Shown in pieces: positions 52,316 to 62,027 of a stretch of DNA of 64,000 nucleotides. The notes under the pieces were generated by a model. The model did not search any database. It saw only the letters and a list, made by a program, of their open reading frames with translations, and was not told the DNA's origin. The DNA lies in the NCBI GenBank assembly GCA_963977125.1, contig CAXBNJ010000008.1, positions 9,898 through 73,897 of the forward strand, read 5' to 3'. Position numbers and translations under genes: made by a program. This DNA comes from UBA2705 sp963977125 (GTDB taxonomy: Bacteria > Pseudomonadota > Alphaproteobacteria > Micavibrionales > Micavibrionaceae). Position 1 is the stretch's first letter; every line of letters starts with the position of its first letter.

Positions 52316-53179
52316 TTACAGCCCTGACGTAATCAATACATCACAGGGTGGGTTAGCCAAGATGTCCTCGGCAACGCCGCCGAGTTTAGAGTGCGCAAAT
52401 CCTGCACGACTATTCACGCCGATAGCCAACAGATCAGCATGCTCTTTTTTAACTTCCTCAGCCAAAACGACTTGCGGCGAGCCTTTGACTATCTTATGTG
52501 AAAATTTCGTGTCAGAAACTTTATATTTAGTGAGAACATCTGCACTTTCTTTAACAAATTTATCTAGCTGTTTCTTTTCCATGCCCTCAATAATATCGCC
52601 GGCATACGTTTCAATCTTCTGCCCTGTTAATGTATCAGCAAAATCATAAGAGTGAACAAGGTCTATATGAGCCCTCGGTGCAAGTTTAAGCGCGAAATTA
52701 AAAGATTTTCGAGCCGAGTCAGAAAAATCACATCCCGCGACAACGCGACCATAATCCCCTTTGGGTTTATCCTTGACCATAAGAACGGGTTTTAAACCTT
52801 TGCGAATAACACGCTCGACTGTCGTGCCAATAAACATATCTCTAAAGCCCAGCTTATTATGAAGCCCCATCACAATCAAATCTGCATTTAATTTTTTCGA
52901 TATGGCAATAATCTCTGCAAAAGCATTGCCCCCTTCAATAACATGAATAGTTGGCTTAAGAGCCTCTGCACCAGCATAACTTGATAAATGAGAACGAATA
53001 AGCTCCTCTTTATCCTGCTTTAAAGTTTCAGTTTCACTCACTTTACCTGGCAGTAAATAAATCGGGGCTACATGGACGACATGTAGTTTTGCACCTGATG
53101 ATTTAGCAATCTTAATCGCACGCTCAAGTGCGCGATCACAGTTAATCGTTAGGTCCGTAGACACAATAATATTTTTCAT
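52316..53179 (-). CDS. Tandem universal stress protein (two Usp domains)
   Basis: The protein has 287 residues made of two Usp units. The first begins KNIIVSTDLTINCDRALERAIKIA and the second YGRVVAGCDFSDSARKSFNFALKLA near residue 142; each has the strand-helix pattern of the family. The ATP-binding glycine motif appears as GLHNKLGFRDMFIGTTVERVI and GVNSRAGFAHSKLGGVAEDIL, both variants. The ATG has a near-perfect AAGGAGG. Tandem Usp proteins are produced under stress and growth arrest, and their partners vary. Confidence 0.88.
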   Translation of the reverse strand: MKNIIVSTDLTINCDRALERAIKIAKSSGAKLHVVHVAPIYLLPGKVSETETLKQDKEELIRSHLSSYAGAEALKPTIHVIEGGNAFAEIIAISKKLNADLIVMGLHNKLGFRDMFIGTTVERVIRKGLKPVLMVKDKPKGDYGRVVAGCDFSDSARKSFNFALKLAPRAHIDLVHSYDFADTLTGQKIETYAGDIIEGMEKKQLDKFVKESADVLTKYKVSDTKFSHKIVKGSPQVVLAEEVKKEHADLLAIGVNSRAGFAHSKLGGVAEDILANPPCDVLITSGL

Positions 53180-53373
53180 GTTACCTCCTTATAATATGCA
53201 TAATTTCAACTTCTAATCTATATGCGTTTACCCCATAAGAAAAGCTGTTTTAAAAACTTAATTCTATAGTAGGTTGCGCATTTAACCACAAGTAAAGCCT
53301 TGTAGTTTTAACAACCAAGGAAGGAGAAGAATCAAAGAGGGGTTATTTGTGATTTTTTAAATCTTAAAAAACG

Positions 53374-53658
53374 CTACATTTCAATGTAAACAGACATCCA
53401 ACCCCGAACAGAATCAGGGCGTTTTGGCGGGCGTATAGGATTTTCAAGTTGGGGTAATAGCACTCTGTTAAAGGTGTTTTTCTTACGTAGACCTTTGAGC
53501 CGATCACGCAGTTTTTGAATAGCAAGCGATGCACTTGGTGCGCTTTCGACAAATTCTGGAAGTGCGGGGACACTCGCTTTATACAGGTCAGGCGCATCAT
53601 TCTGATTCGCTTGTTCCCAAAGCGGCATACATTCAACCCAATAGCCCTTACGCGACAT
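53374..53658 (-). CDS. Small hypothetical protein
   Basis: From the ATG at 53658 (GGAG upstream) the protein has 94 residues. It opens MSRKGYWVECMPLWEQANQN, continues with a helical middle (AIQKLRDRLKGLRKKN) and a C-terminus with RPPKRPDSVRGWMSVYIEM. The chosen frame has balanced residue use, unlike the overlapping 53364-53636 frame, which looks like a shadow. I do not recognise a family. There is no signal peptide. Confidence 0.6.
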   Translation of the reverse strand: MSRKGYWVECMPLWEQANQNDAPDLYKASVPALPEFVESAPSASLAIQKLRDRLKGLRKKNTFNRVLLPQLENPIRPPKRPDSVRGWMSVYIEM

Positions 53659-53832
53659 GGAACGCACTCCTATTCAATAAACTCTTCTTATATTTTGTAT
53701 ATTAGAAGTTTATCACAAAAAGATAGGTTGTTCTATAGCCCAAGAATAAAAAATAGACTTAGGATAGGTTTTTTAATAATAACACTGAGTTATCAGCGGT
53801 TTACACCCATCTCTTCACACGCCTATATAGAG

Positions 53833-55272
53833 TTACTTGTCATCTTTTTTCGCCTGTTTGGCCTGTTGAGCATAGAAAACAAGGTCTTTTGCGCGGCGCC
53901 ATTCTTGTGATTCTTTCGGTAAACCGCGAATCGCTTTTTCAGCCAACTGGCCAGTATCGGCTACATTGCGTTTCAAATAGGCTTCCTCAGCCAAATAAAG
54001 CGTCGCGCGCGCATCATCCTCTAAGCGGCCATATGCCGTTGCTAACAGACGATACAGACGCGGTGAGCGGGGCTCAGATCTAATCGCGCCTTTTAATAAG
54101 CCAATAGCCGTATGAAGGTCTTTCATATCTGCTGAATCTTTGTTCTGTGTGTCGGCCCCCGCAATAAGGATATGTGCATAGGCCATAGCAATTAAACCAT
54201 CATTCGGCATTAATTTATGCGCTTGATCATAGGCTTGTCTCGATTCCTTCAAACGTCCAAAATCAGCATAAATTTGCCCTTCTAATTCGTAATAATACGG
54301 ATTGTCTTTTTCAAGGCTAACAAGCTGTCTAACTTTCTTAACAGCTGTATCTTCATCACTTAATTGATAGGCCGATACCGCATAGGCCATGACCGAGGAC
54401 ACATCTTTGGCATCAGAATCATATTCCCAAGCCACGCGAGCAGGCGCAATAAAGCCCAATAATTTTGCCTTCATGCGTCTGTGTTGTTCTTGCCAATTTG
54501 CATTCGCCTTATAAGGACCATCATGCTTGGCTTCAATACGGCTTGTTAGTGCCGATATACGGTTACGCGTGATCGGGTGAGTACGGTAATATTCAGATTG
54601 CTGCGTGGCTGGCAATAATTCATTAGATTGTAGGGTTTCTAGAAAACTCACTAAGCTAGAAGGGTCAATTTTTGCCGCTTCCAAATACCCCAAAGCCGCT
54701 TGATCGGCGCTGGATTCCTGCACGCGGCTATGCACCAAATATTTACTGGTCGCATAACTTTGCGCCGCACCACTAACAGCGGCCATCGCGCCGCCATCGC
54801 CGCTTAATATAGCTGCGCCAACGCCTAATATTGTGCCGATGATTGTTTCATATGATGCGCTTTCCATCGCCGCGCGCGAGCGTATTAAGTGACCGCCTGC
54901 AATATGGCCGAGCTCATGCGCTATAACGCCAATAACTTCTTCTGGGCTCTCAGAGCGCTGCAAAAGCCCCGTATAAATAAAAACATTCGGACCGCCAGCA
55001 ACAAAGGCATTTATCTCATCGCTATTCACTAAAACGATATTCACGCTTCCGGGTTCTAGCCCCGTGGCTTTAATAACGTCATGGCTCCACTCTTGTAAAA
55101 AACGTTCAATTTCACTGTCACGAATCAGGCTTATCGCCGCGGCGTTTTTGGGAAATGAACATATTAAGGCCGTGCATAGCCCCGTCAATAAGACCGTAAA
55201 CATAACATTGCGATATACCGTGCGATATGCCGAAAAAACCAACCGTCTAAAATAATTCATTATAATGCTCAT
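53833..55272 (-). CDS. M48-family metalloprotease with TPR-like C-terminus (BepA-like)
   Basis: The protein has 479 residues. A signal peptide ends near KNAAA. The zinc site is HELGHIAGGHL (HExxH, about residue 119), and the third ligand Glu is likely in the later block ESSADQAALGYLEAA (about 188). The C-terminal half has tetratricopeptide-like helices (YYELEGQIYADFGRLKESRQAYDQA and ASLYRLLATAYGRLEDDARATLYLA-like). BepA is a periplasmic protease and chaperone that helps LptD assembly. The gene is close behind yggS in the same direction (54 bases). Confidence 0.88.
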   Translation of the reverse strand: MSIIMNYFRRLVFSAYRTVYRNVMFTVLLTGLCTALICSFPKNAAAISLIRDSEIERFLQEWSHDVIKATGLEPGSVNIVLVNSDEINAFVAGGPNVFIYTGLLQRSESPEEVIGVIAHELGHIAGGHLIRSRAAMESASYETIIGTILGVGAAILSGDGGAMAAVSGAAQSYATSKYLVHSRVQESSADQAALGYLEAAKIDPSSLVSFLETLQSNELLPATQQSEYYRTHPITRNRISALTSRIEAKHDGPYKANANWQEQHRRMKAKLLGFIAPARVAWEYDSDAKDVSSVMAYAVSAYQLSDEDTAVKKVRQLVSLEKDNPYYYELEGQIYADFGRLKESRQAYDQAHKLMPNDGLIAMAYAHILIAGADTQNKDSADMKDLHTAIGLLKGAIRSEPRSPRLYRLLATAYGRLEDDARATLYLAEEAYLKRNVADTGQLAEKAIRGLPKESQEWRRAKDLVFYAQQAKQAKKDDK

Positions 55273-55326
55273 GTTATGCCTTAGGCTTTCAATCGCTGCG
55301 GGATAACGGCAAGGCGGGTCGTTTGC

Positions 55327-56043
55327 TTAACGCGCCCCCATTAACGCTGTCCCTATTCTAACATAAGAAGCGCCAAGAAGGGCAGATTGTTGATAATCTC
55401 CGCTCATCCCCATGCTTAACTCAGTAAGATCATATAGATCAGCATATTTTTTTAGCAAGGAGAAGTATAGACCAGCGCCTTCATTTTCAGGCGGAATGCA
55501 CATAAGCCCTGCGATTTTCAGACCTAAATCATCACGGCAATACGCAACAAACGCGCCAAGTTCAGCGGGCATAATACCTGATTTTTGTGGCTCTTCACCA
55601 ATATTCACTTGAATAAAGCACATTAGCTCGCGCTGCTGTTTATCCATTTCTGATTTTAAAGCATCGGCAATTTTCTTGCGATCAACACTATGAATAACAT
55701 CAAATAGCGCTACAGCAGCGGCCGCCTTATTACTTTGAATGGGGCCGATCATATGGAGGGTTAAGTCTGGATATTCAGCGCGGCGATCTTGCCAATGGTC
55801 TTGCGCTTCTTGCAATTTATTTTCGCCAAAATGGCGCAGGCCCGCATCAAGCGCTTCGTTTATACGCGCCTGCGGCTGGCATTTACTCACGGCAATAATT
55901 TCTGGGCCTTGGAATTCTTGACGGGCTTCATTATAGAGCCCTGTATAGCGCGGTATGTCTGCGGCAACATCAACACAATAAAAATGCAAAGCGGCACGCT
56001 GCATGTCTTCTTTAATCTGACTATATTTTTCGGCGATGCTCAT
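55327..56043 (-). CDS. YggS-family pyridoxal-phosphate homeostasis protein
   Basis: The protein has 238 residues. The cofactor-binding Lys is in IIAVSKCQPQARINEAL (about 53), and the family block FGENKLQEAQDHW follows, then LHMIGPIQSNKAAAAV and the late GMSGDY. YggS binds pyridoxal phosphate and keeps amino-acid and vitamin B6 pools balanced; no enzymatic reaction is known. It is upstream of the BepA-like gene. Confidence 0.92.
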   Translation of the reverse strand: MSIAEKYSQIKEDMQRAALHFYCVDVAADIPRYTGLYNEARQEFQGPEIIAVSKCQPQARINEALDAGLRHFGENKLQEAQDHWQDRRAEYPDLTLHMIGPIQSNKAAAAVALFDVIHSVDRKKIADALKSEMDKQQRELMCFIQVNIGEEPQKSGIMPAELGAFVAYCRDDLGLKIAGLMCIPPENEGAGLYFSLLKKYADLYDLTELSMGMSGDYQQSALLGASYVRIGTALMGAR

Positions 56044-56052
56044 AATAAAAAC

Positions 56053-56090
56053 CTAAAAAAAAGAATGGTGCGAGAAAACCCGCACCATTC
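56053..56090 (-). terminator. Rho-independent terminator after the porin gene
   Basis: On the minus strand GAATGGTGCG and CGCACCATTC form a perfect 10-base stem followed by eight T residues (56055-56062). It ends the porin transcript, 39 bases past its stop. Confidence 0.88.
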
Positions 56091-56128
56091 ATAATAAGAT
56101 CCAATGGATCAATCACGTTCTAATTAGC

Positions 56129-57217
56129 TTAGAATTTGATTTGAGTACCAAGTAGAAGGTTTGTAGAGTCAGTGCTAAGCGCACCTTGGTCTGTTTCGAT
56201 GTAAGAAACTGAACCACGGAAAGTCATGCCAGGGCCGAATGTGTAAACAACACCGCCTGTGTAACGATCAGTTTCAGTTTCTGCAGCGCCAGTACCATTT
56301 TCTTGATCTTGGTTCATGTAAGAAGCACCAAGTTTGAATGGACCAGTTACATAATCAGCACCAACAACCATTGTTTCGATGTCTGAATCTGTTGTTCCTT
56401 GGTCGTCATTTAAGTAAGCAACACCTAGGCCGAATGGGCCGAAGTTAAGATCAACGCCAGCATCCCATGCTTCGCGATCATCACGAGTAGCTGTAGTAGC
56501 TTCTAGGTCTGCAGTTATAAAACCAGCACCAACAACTACGCCAACTTCATCAAATTGACCTTCCCAACGTACAGCAATTTCAAATGCATCGCCATATTCG
56601 CTAGTTTGGTTGTCTCGCGCAACAACGGTTAGGTTCGCAGCTCTAGTATTACTAGAAACAGTAGGAGTATATGAAAGACCAGCTTGGAAACCAGAGAACA
56701 CAGGTGTCAAGTAAGTGATTTTTTCATCAGATTCAGCGAAATCGTTATCATAATCTAGCTCGCCAGGTGCATTAGCAGAAACGCTTGTAAGGGTGTAGTT
56801 AACACCTTGTACTTGTTGACGGATGCCATCTACAGCTGAATCAGCAGAAGGAGCAGCGACTTGTAGAAGATAGGCAGCGCCATCTTCAGAACCAACATTT
56901 ACGCGACCCCAGCTACCAGCCATGTATACGTAGTTTTCATCCATAGCGAAGCTCTCGTCAGAATCAACGTCAGCTTCAATGTAAGCACCAACAGTAAGAC
57001 CGTTATCAAGTGTTACTTCACCAGTGAAAGCGATTTCAGAATCACGAAGGATATCAATATCGCGTGTTTCAACGCCAGTTGCTGTGTCTTGATCAACAAA
57101 TGCAACATATGCACGTGTGTAACCAGTTACGTCTAATTTAAGACCTTCTGCTTTCGCAGGTGCTGAAACAGCTATAAGACCAGCTACCGCAGCAGAAGTG
57201 AGAAGAAGTTTTTTCAT
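56129..57217 (-). CDS. Gram-negative outer-membrane porin
   Basis: From the ATG at 57217 (GGAGG upstream) the protein has 362 residues; the TTG six codons earlier is rejected. The signal peptide is MKKLLLTSAAVAGLIAVSAPAKA. The mature sequence has alternating beta strands (LKLDVTGYTRAYVAF at the start, TNLLLGTQIKF at the end) and ends in Phe. The block RVNVGSEDGAAYLLQ is a strand-and-loop pattern of porins in alphaproteobacteria. It forms a trimeric diffusion channel for small solutes. The 413-base gap upstream is long for this genome and may hold porin regulation. Confidence 0.92.
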   Translation of the reverse strand: MKKLLLTSAAVAGLIAVSAPAKAEGLKLDVTGYTRAYVAFVDQDTATGVETRDIDILRDSEIAFTGEVTLDNGLTVGAYIEADVDSDESFAMDENYVYMAGSWGRVNVGSEDGAAYLLQVAAPSADSAVDGIRQQVQGVNYTLTSVSANAPGELDYDNDFAESDEKITYLTPVFSGFQAGLSYTPTVSSNTRAANLTVVARDNQTSEYGDAFEIAVRWEGQFDEVGVVVGAGFITADLEATTATRDDREAWDAGVDLNFGPFGLGVAYLNDDQGTTDSDIETMVVGADYVTGPFKLGASYMNQDQENGTGAAETETDRYTGGVVYTFGPGMTFRGSVSYIETDQGALSTDSTNLLLGTQIKF

Positions 57218-57630
57218 GACAATTAAGTCCTCCAAAAAAGTTTATTAATTTTACACCAGTTAAATGATTTTCTTAACCTAGATTCTGAGTTTTGACACTC
57301 TGAATAGAGCTTAAAGAAACCAAAAGAATAATAGGATACAAGCTAAACAAAAAACGAATCATTTAAGTTCTACCCTATTCTTATTTGATTAAGCCTGTAT
57401 TTTTCAAAAGCGTCAACATAGCGTGATGCAAATTAATCACTTTATTTTTATTCTGTGATATTTTTGCAACAAACGAAGAATGCTTGCGGCCGTAAAAGCT
57501 TTAAAACAAAGGCTTAAGAAGATTTAATTGAAAGCTGATGATTTATATTAAGTGGTAAAAAAATCACAGTGCCCGTGTATTCATATGAATATTATAAGTT
57601 CTCATAGCGAGGAACGCATTTAATCTCGCC
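57218..57630. other. Long intergenic region upstream of the porin gene
   Basis: These 413 bases hold no gene I can support. A weak minus-strand promoter is possible: TTGACG at about 57417-57412, followed after 17 bases by CTTAAT. An inverted pair GTGAT-N8-ATCAC lies at 57423-57440, just upstream of it. Nothing matches a known small RNA to my eye. Confidence 0.4.
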
Positions 57631-58131
57631 TTATATTATATGAACATCCAGCTGATCTTTATGCTGCTCAAGCAAAGTCATTATTCTTTGCTTGTCCCTA
57701 CGCGGGAAAGTCCAAAAGACAAATTTGATAAAAGCAAGGTCAACGCGCTGTGGGCAGCCTTCTGCTTGCAAGCCCTCACGCATTAAACGGCGTTTAATAA
57801 CGCGGTAGGTGGCGCGCCAACGGTTTATATCTAAAAAATAAACCAGCTCTGCGCGCGCCAGCCGCTCTGGCAAGGCTCTTAGATGGTTGCCGTCTATGAT
57901 CCACGCGTCTTTGCTTAAGACATCATTCAGCGCGGCTAGGTATGAAGTTTCCTCGCGCTCCACCCAACCCGGCAACCACAACATGTGGTCCATATGAAAA
58001 AGCGGCAAGCCTGTCTCTTGGGCTAGCCGCTTTGAAAATGTTGTTTTACCTGCGCCGGGCGACCCTATAACTAAAATACGTTTATCGCTAACGCCCAAAG
58101 AAGCCATGCGCGCAAGGTCAGAATTCACCAC
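57631..58131 (-). CDS. P-loop kinase-like protein (FlaR/topology-modulation type)
   Basis: The protein has 166 residues. The P-loop is GSPGAGKTTFSKRLAQ (about 24), followed by FHMDHMLWLPGW and IIDGNHLRALPERLA, and an Arg-rich lid (WRATYRVIKRRL). These are the patterns of proteins annotated as DNA topology modulation or adenylate-kinase-like kinases; the true substrate is unknown. The GTG start at 58131 lies 5 bases after degP and has AAGGA inside degP; an ATG at 58107 is the alternative. Confidence 0.85.
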   Translation of the reverse strand: MVNSDLARMASLGVSDKRILVIGSPGAGKTTFSKRLAQETGLPLFHMDHMLWLPGWVEREETSYLAALNDVLSKDAWIIDGNHLRALPERLARAELVYFLDINRWRATYRVIKRRLMREGLQAEGCPQRVDLAFIKFVFWTFPRRDKQRIMTLLEQHKDQLDVHII

Positions 58132-58136
58132 CTTAG

Positions 58137-59681
58137 CTATTCCTTATCTTTTTTACTATCGTCTTTCTTGTCTTTGGCTGGCTCATCAGGGAATTTCAAA
58201 GCAACAAATCTTACGCTACCTTGGCCTTGCGTATCAACCAACATCAAAACAGCACGGCTTTGCTTTTTCTCTAGCTTCTTGATAATGTCAGCCACCACTT
58301 TAGGCGAGGTTGCATCGACTTGGTCGACCTCTAAAATAACGTCACCTGTTGACAGACCTTCACGGGCCGCCGCGCTATCCGCGCTCACCGCTGTAATGAA
58401 CACGCCCTTTAAGTCTTTAGGCAAACTAAATTGTTCGCGTATTTTAGCATCAATAACACTCAGAGAAAGCCCGAGCGCTTCAATTTCCGTTATTACTGAT
58501 TTATCCACAGGGACAGCCCTAACATCATCAAGCTTGCCGTCTTCTTCGGCTTTTTCTAACTCTCCGATAACCACTTTAACTGATTTTTCTTTGCCATCGC
58601 GCCATAAGGTTACCGGCACTTTACTGTCAATGTTCGTCTCAGCGACAATACGCGGTAAATCACGCATATGGATGATAGGGCTCTTATTGAAATCAAGAAT
58701 AATATCACCAGCCTCAAAGCCCGCTTTGCTTGCAGGGCTGTTTTTACTGACAGAAGCCACCAAAGCACCACGCGCGCTATCTAGACCGAGTGAATTGGCT
58801 ATTTCATCACTAACACTTTGAATGCGAACGCCAAGCCAGCCACGGCGTGTACGGCCAAATTCGATAAGCTGGTTAATTACAGGCTTAGCTAAATCTGCAG
58901 GAATAGCAAAGCCAATCCCTACAGAGCCACCCGTCGGTGAATAAATCGCCGTGTTAATACCAATTACATCGCCGTTTAAATCGAACATTGGGCCACCGCT
59001 ATTACCGCGGTTAATTGACGCATCGGTTTGAATAAAATCATCATAAGGCCCGGCTTGAATATCACGGCTGCGCGCAGATATAATGCCCGCCGTTACTGTG
59101 CCGCCAAGACCAAACGGGTTACCAATAGCCAAAACCCAATCCCCAATACGCATAACAGAGCTATCGCCAAAAGCCACAGCGACTAAATCATGACCTTTAG
59201 GGTCAATTTGCAAAACGGCCAAATCCATTTTCTCATCCATGCCGACAAGCTTGGCTTCAACCGATTCATCATTTGATAACACCACGCGAATTTCATCAGC
59301 ATTGGCAATAACGTGATTATTAGTGACAACATAGCCTTTTTCAGCATCAATAATAAAACCTGACCCCAATGAGCTTGGCGCTGATTCTGGTGAGCCGTGT
59401 TGGCGCTCCATAAACTCTTCAAAGAAATCTTCAAAAGGTGAGCCTGGTGGGAAGTCAGGCATTTGCGGCATATTCTCAAGGCTCTCAACTTTTTGAGTAG
59501 AGGAAATATTAACAACACTTGGCAATAAACGTTCAGACAAATCAGCAAAGCTTGTAATCCTGCCATTAACATCCACAGCGGGAGATTTCGCTTTAGCTTG
59601 CCCGATTAAGTCAATCGAGCCTGTTGCTAGAGTAAAAAGTGAGGCAACAGCCGCAACACAGATAATCTTAGACATTTTCAT
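58137..59681 (-). CDS. degP: DegP/DegQ (HtrA) periplasmic serine protease
   Basis: The protein has 514 residues. The signal region is followed by a trypsin-like domain with the triad His in YVVTNNHVIANADEI, Asp in KMDLAVLQID and Ser in INRGNSGGPMFDLNG. Two PDZ domains follow (about 285-375 and 395-490), each with a GLGLSV or GWLGVRI entry strand. The protein degrades or holds misfolded envelope proteins. A Lys/Asp-rich tail ends it. Position next to hflC and hflK is usual in alphaproteobacteria. RBS GAAAGGA precedes the ATG. Confidence 0.93.
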   Translation of the reverse strand: MKMSKIICVAAVASLFTLATGSIDLIGQAKAKSPAVDVNGRITSFADLSERLLPSVVNISSTQKVESLENMPQMPDFPPGSPFEDFFEEFMERQHGSPESAPSSLGSGFIIDAEKGYVVTNNHVIANADEIRVVLSNDESVEAKLVGMDEKMDLAVLQIDPKGHDLVAVAFGDSSVMRIGDWVLAIGNPFGLGGTVTAGIISARSRDIQAGPYDDFIQTDASINRGNSGGPMFDLNGDVIGINTAIYSPTGGSVGIGFAIPADLAKPVINQLIEFGRTRRGWLGVRIQSVSDEIANSLGLDSARGALVASVSKNSPASKAGFEAGDIILDFNKSPIIHMRDLPRIVAETNIDSKVPVTLWRDGKEKSVKVVIGELEKAEEDGKLDDVRAVPVDKSVITEIEALGLSLSVIDAKIREQFSLPKDLKGVFITAVSADSAAAREGLSTGDVILEVDQVDATSPKVVADIIKKLEKKQSRAVLMLVDTQGQGSVRFVALKFPDEPAKDKKDDSKKDKE

Positions 59682-59775
59682 CGCGAAAATCCTTTCTTCA
59701 TATTTTAATTATGACGACACCTTAATATATTATACGCTTTATAGATAAATTCTCTAAACTAAGCGAAATAATCGT

Positions 59776-60645
59776 TTATTTGGCCCCCGTATCAGAAGCT
59801 ATATATTTAAAGAACTCACTATCAGGAGAAAGAACCATTGTTGTTCCGCCGCCATTAAGGGCTTTTTTATACGCTTCCATTGTCCGGTAAAATTCGAAGA
59901 ACTTCACGTCTTTGCCAAAAGCATCAGCATAAATCTTAATGGCTTCATTATCGCCTTCACCACGAGCAATTTCTGCATCACGGCGCGATTCTGAAAGAAG
60001 TACAGTGCGTTCTTTATCAGCAAGAGAGCGAATACGCAAAGCGATTTCATCACCTTCAGAGCGCGCTTCTTTTGCTTCACGTTCACGCTCAGAGCGCATA
60101 CGGTTATAAGTAGATTGCGTTACTTGAATAGGTAGATCAGCACGAACAATACGCACATCAACAATTTCAATACCAAAACGATCTGTTTCTTCATTTACTT
60201 CGTCTTGAATTTCTTTCATCAAGTCATCACGTTTTTCTGACAAGACATCCTGCAAAGTCGTCTTACCCAAAACGCCACGTAAAGATGCGTTAATAATGTT
60301 GTTCATACGCTGAACCGCAGCAGTCTCCGTTGACAATGTTTGGTAATATTTAAGCATATCGGCAATACGGTAACGTGCGAAAGTATCAACAACCAAACGT
60401 TTTTGATCTGCCAAGAGTACTTCTTCTGCTGGTGGATCAACGTTTAATATACGTTTTTCGAAAGCACGTAACTGTTGCAATATTGGCAATTTGAAATGCA
60501 GACCAGGCTCATCAATGCGCCCTTTAACATCACCAAATTGTAAAACCAAGACTTGCTGTGTTTCCTTCACAGTAAAGACTGAACCAGAAAGAACCAATAA
60601 ACTAATTGCTAATAAAGCAACAAAGCCTAAACCTAATTTACCCAT
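59776..60645 (-). CDS. hflC: HflC, SPFH-domain regulator of FtsH
   Basis: The protein has 289 residues. One membrane helix (about 7-25) is followed by the band-7 domain: VLVLQFGDVKGRIDEPGLHFKLPI near residue 35 and ADLPIQVTQSTYNRMRSERE near 175. The long coiled-coil tail is Ala/Glu/Arg-rich. HflC and HflK form a large cage around the FtsH protease in the inner membrane and control which proteins it degrades. AGGAG lies 10 bases before the ATG. Confidence 0.94.
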   Translation of the reverse strand: MGKLGLGFVALLAISLLVLSGSVFTVKETQQVLVLQFGDVKGRIDEPGLHFKLPILQQLRAFEKRILNVDPPAEEVLLADQKRLVVDTFARYRIADMLKYYQTLSTETAAVQRMNNIINASLRGVLGKTTLQDVLSEKRDDLMKEIQDEVNEETDRFGIEIVDVRIVRADLPIQVTQSTYNRMRSEREREAKEARSEGDEIALRIRSLADKERTVLLSESRRDAEIARGEGDNEAIKIYADAFGKDVKFFEFYRTMEAYKKALNGGGTTMVLSPDSEFFKYIASDTGAK

Positions 60646-60711
60646 AATGATTTAACTCCTTAAATCGTGTATTTATTATCAAACAGCCCTTATTAAGGCG
60701 CTATTTGATGT

Positions 60712-61932
60712 TTATTTCTTTTGTTGACCCATTTTATCAAGCGGCAAGTAAGGCAAAACATTTGAGCCTTTTTGCGATGGATCAATAATCACATTATTCG
60801 TATTTTGAAGAATCTCTTCTAACGTCTCTAAGTAAATACGCTTCGTTGTAACTTCTTTAGCCACTTTATAAGCGGCATAGACAGATTCAAAACGAGCCGC
60901 GTCACCTTTAGCGCGGTTAATGACTTCTTCTTTATACGCAGCGGCGCCTTGGCGTTGCTTTTCAGCTTCACCACGCGCACGCGGAATAAGGTCATTACGA
61001 TAAGCTTCAGCATTATTTTTGCTTTGCTCTTTTTCTTGGCGTGCACGCTGCACTTCGTTAAACGCATCAACAACGGGTGCTGGTGGATCAACTTTTTGCA
61101 GTTGAACGCCATTTACTTCAACGCCTGCTTTATATTCATCAAGCATTTTCTGCATCAAAGCGCGTGTGTCACTTTGGATACTGCCACGTGCGTCAGTTAA
61201 GGCAGGTTGAATTTCAGTGCGGCCAATAACTTCACGCATAGCGCTCTCAGCAACAATACGAATGGTGGCTTCTGGGTCACGAATTTCAAAGAGGAAGTTT
61301 TTAGCGCTCGCAATCTTCCACAAAACAACAAAGTTAATGTCGATAATGTTTTCATCACCCGTCAACATGCTGCTTTCGCCTTTGACATTAACACTCGCTG
61401 TTGCGGTCGTTCTGGCTGTAGAGCCATTACGACGTGTGTAATCTTGCTGGCCGATTTGAATGCGACGTTCATTTTCAACGTCAACAACAATCGCGTTTTG
61501 TATTGGCCACGGTAGATGATACTGCAAGCCAGATTGTTCATGTGTAAGTGTGTATTTACCAAATGTCGTCACAACACTGTGCTGACCAGGTTGTAATGTA
61601 TAGAAGCCTGTCAAAGCCCAAAGGCCCAGCGCAACAACGACAATCAAGAAAACGAATTTGCCGCCGCCTAGATTGCCAGGAAGCACATCACTTAAATTTT
61701 GCTGTGCTTTTTTCAATAAGATATCTAAATCTGGTGGTAAATCACCACCGCCAGAGCCGCCGCCCCATGGACCGCCACCTTTGCCGCCGCCTGAACCACC
61801 GCGACCGCCGCCCCGATTTCCACCGCCAGAGCTACCGTTACCCCATGGGTTTTTATGTTCGCCCATAGCATGAGCGCTAGAGCCCATCGCGGGATTGGTT
61901 GAATTTAGCGAATCTGCTTCACGTTCCGACAT
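60712..61932 (-). CDS. hflK: HflK, SPFH-domain regulator of FtsH
   Basis: The protein has 406 residues. The cytoplasmic N-terminus is Gly/Ser/Asn-rich (SGGGNRGGGRGGSGGGKGGG), as in HflK proteins. A membrane helix follows (about 95-115), then the SPFH domain with VVTTFGKYTLTHEQSGLQYHLPWP. The C-terminus ends in basic residues. It is the first gene of hflK-hflC-degP; AAGGA lies 9 bases before the ATG. Confidence 0.94.
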   Translation of the reverse strand: MSEREADSLNSTNPAMGSSAHAMGEHKNPWGNGSSGGGNRGGGRGGSGGGKGGGPWGGGSGGGDLPPDLDILLKKAQQNLSDVLPGNLGGGKFVFLIVVVALGLWALTGFYTLQPGQHSVVTTFGKYTLTHEQSGLQYHLPWPIQNAIVVDVENERRIQIGQQDYTRRNGSTARTTATASVNVKGESSMLTGDENIIDINFVVLWKIASAKNFLFEIRDPEATIRIVAESAMREVIGRTEIQPALTDARGSIQSDTRALMQKMLDEYKAGVEVNGVQLQKVDPPAPVVDAFNEVQRARQEKEQSKNNAEAYRNDLIPRARGEAEKQRQGAAAYKEEVINRAKGDAARFESVYAAYKVAKEVTTKRIYLETLEEILQNTNNVIIDPSQKGSNVLPYLPLDKMGQQKK

Positions 61933-61952
61933 TTTTATTGATCCTTACTGAC

Positions 61953-61965
61953 TTGTAATTTACAA
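61953..61965. promoter_or_regulatory. Palindrome in the hflK-mrp divergent region
   Basis: TTGTAA-T-TTACAA is a perfect 13-base palindrome 21 bases before the hflK start. A second inverted pair, TACCAT (61971-61976) and ATGGTA (61993-61998), lies nearby in the same 95-base gap. Either could be an operator. Confidence 0.3.
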
Positions 61966-62027
61966 AGAACTACCATAATTAATAATTATTCAATGGTAAC
62001 AATATCGTTTTTGTCAGGAAAGGCAAT

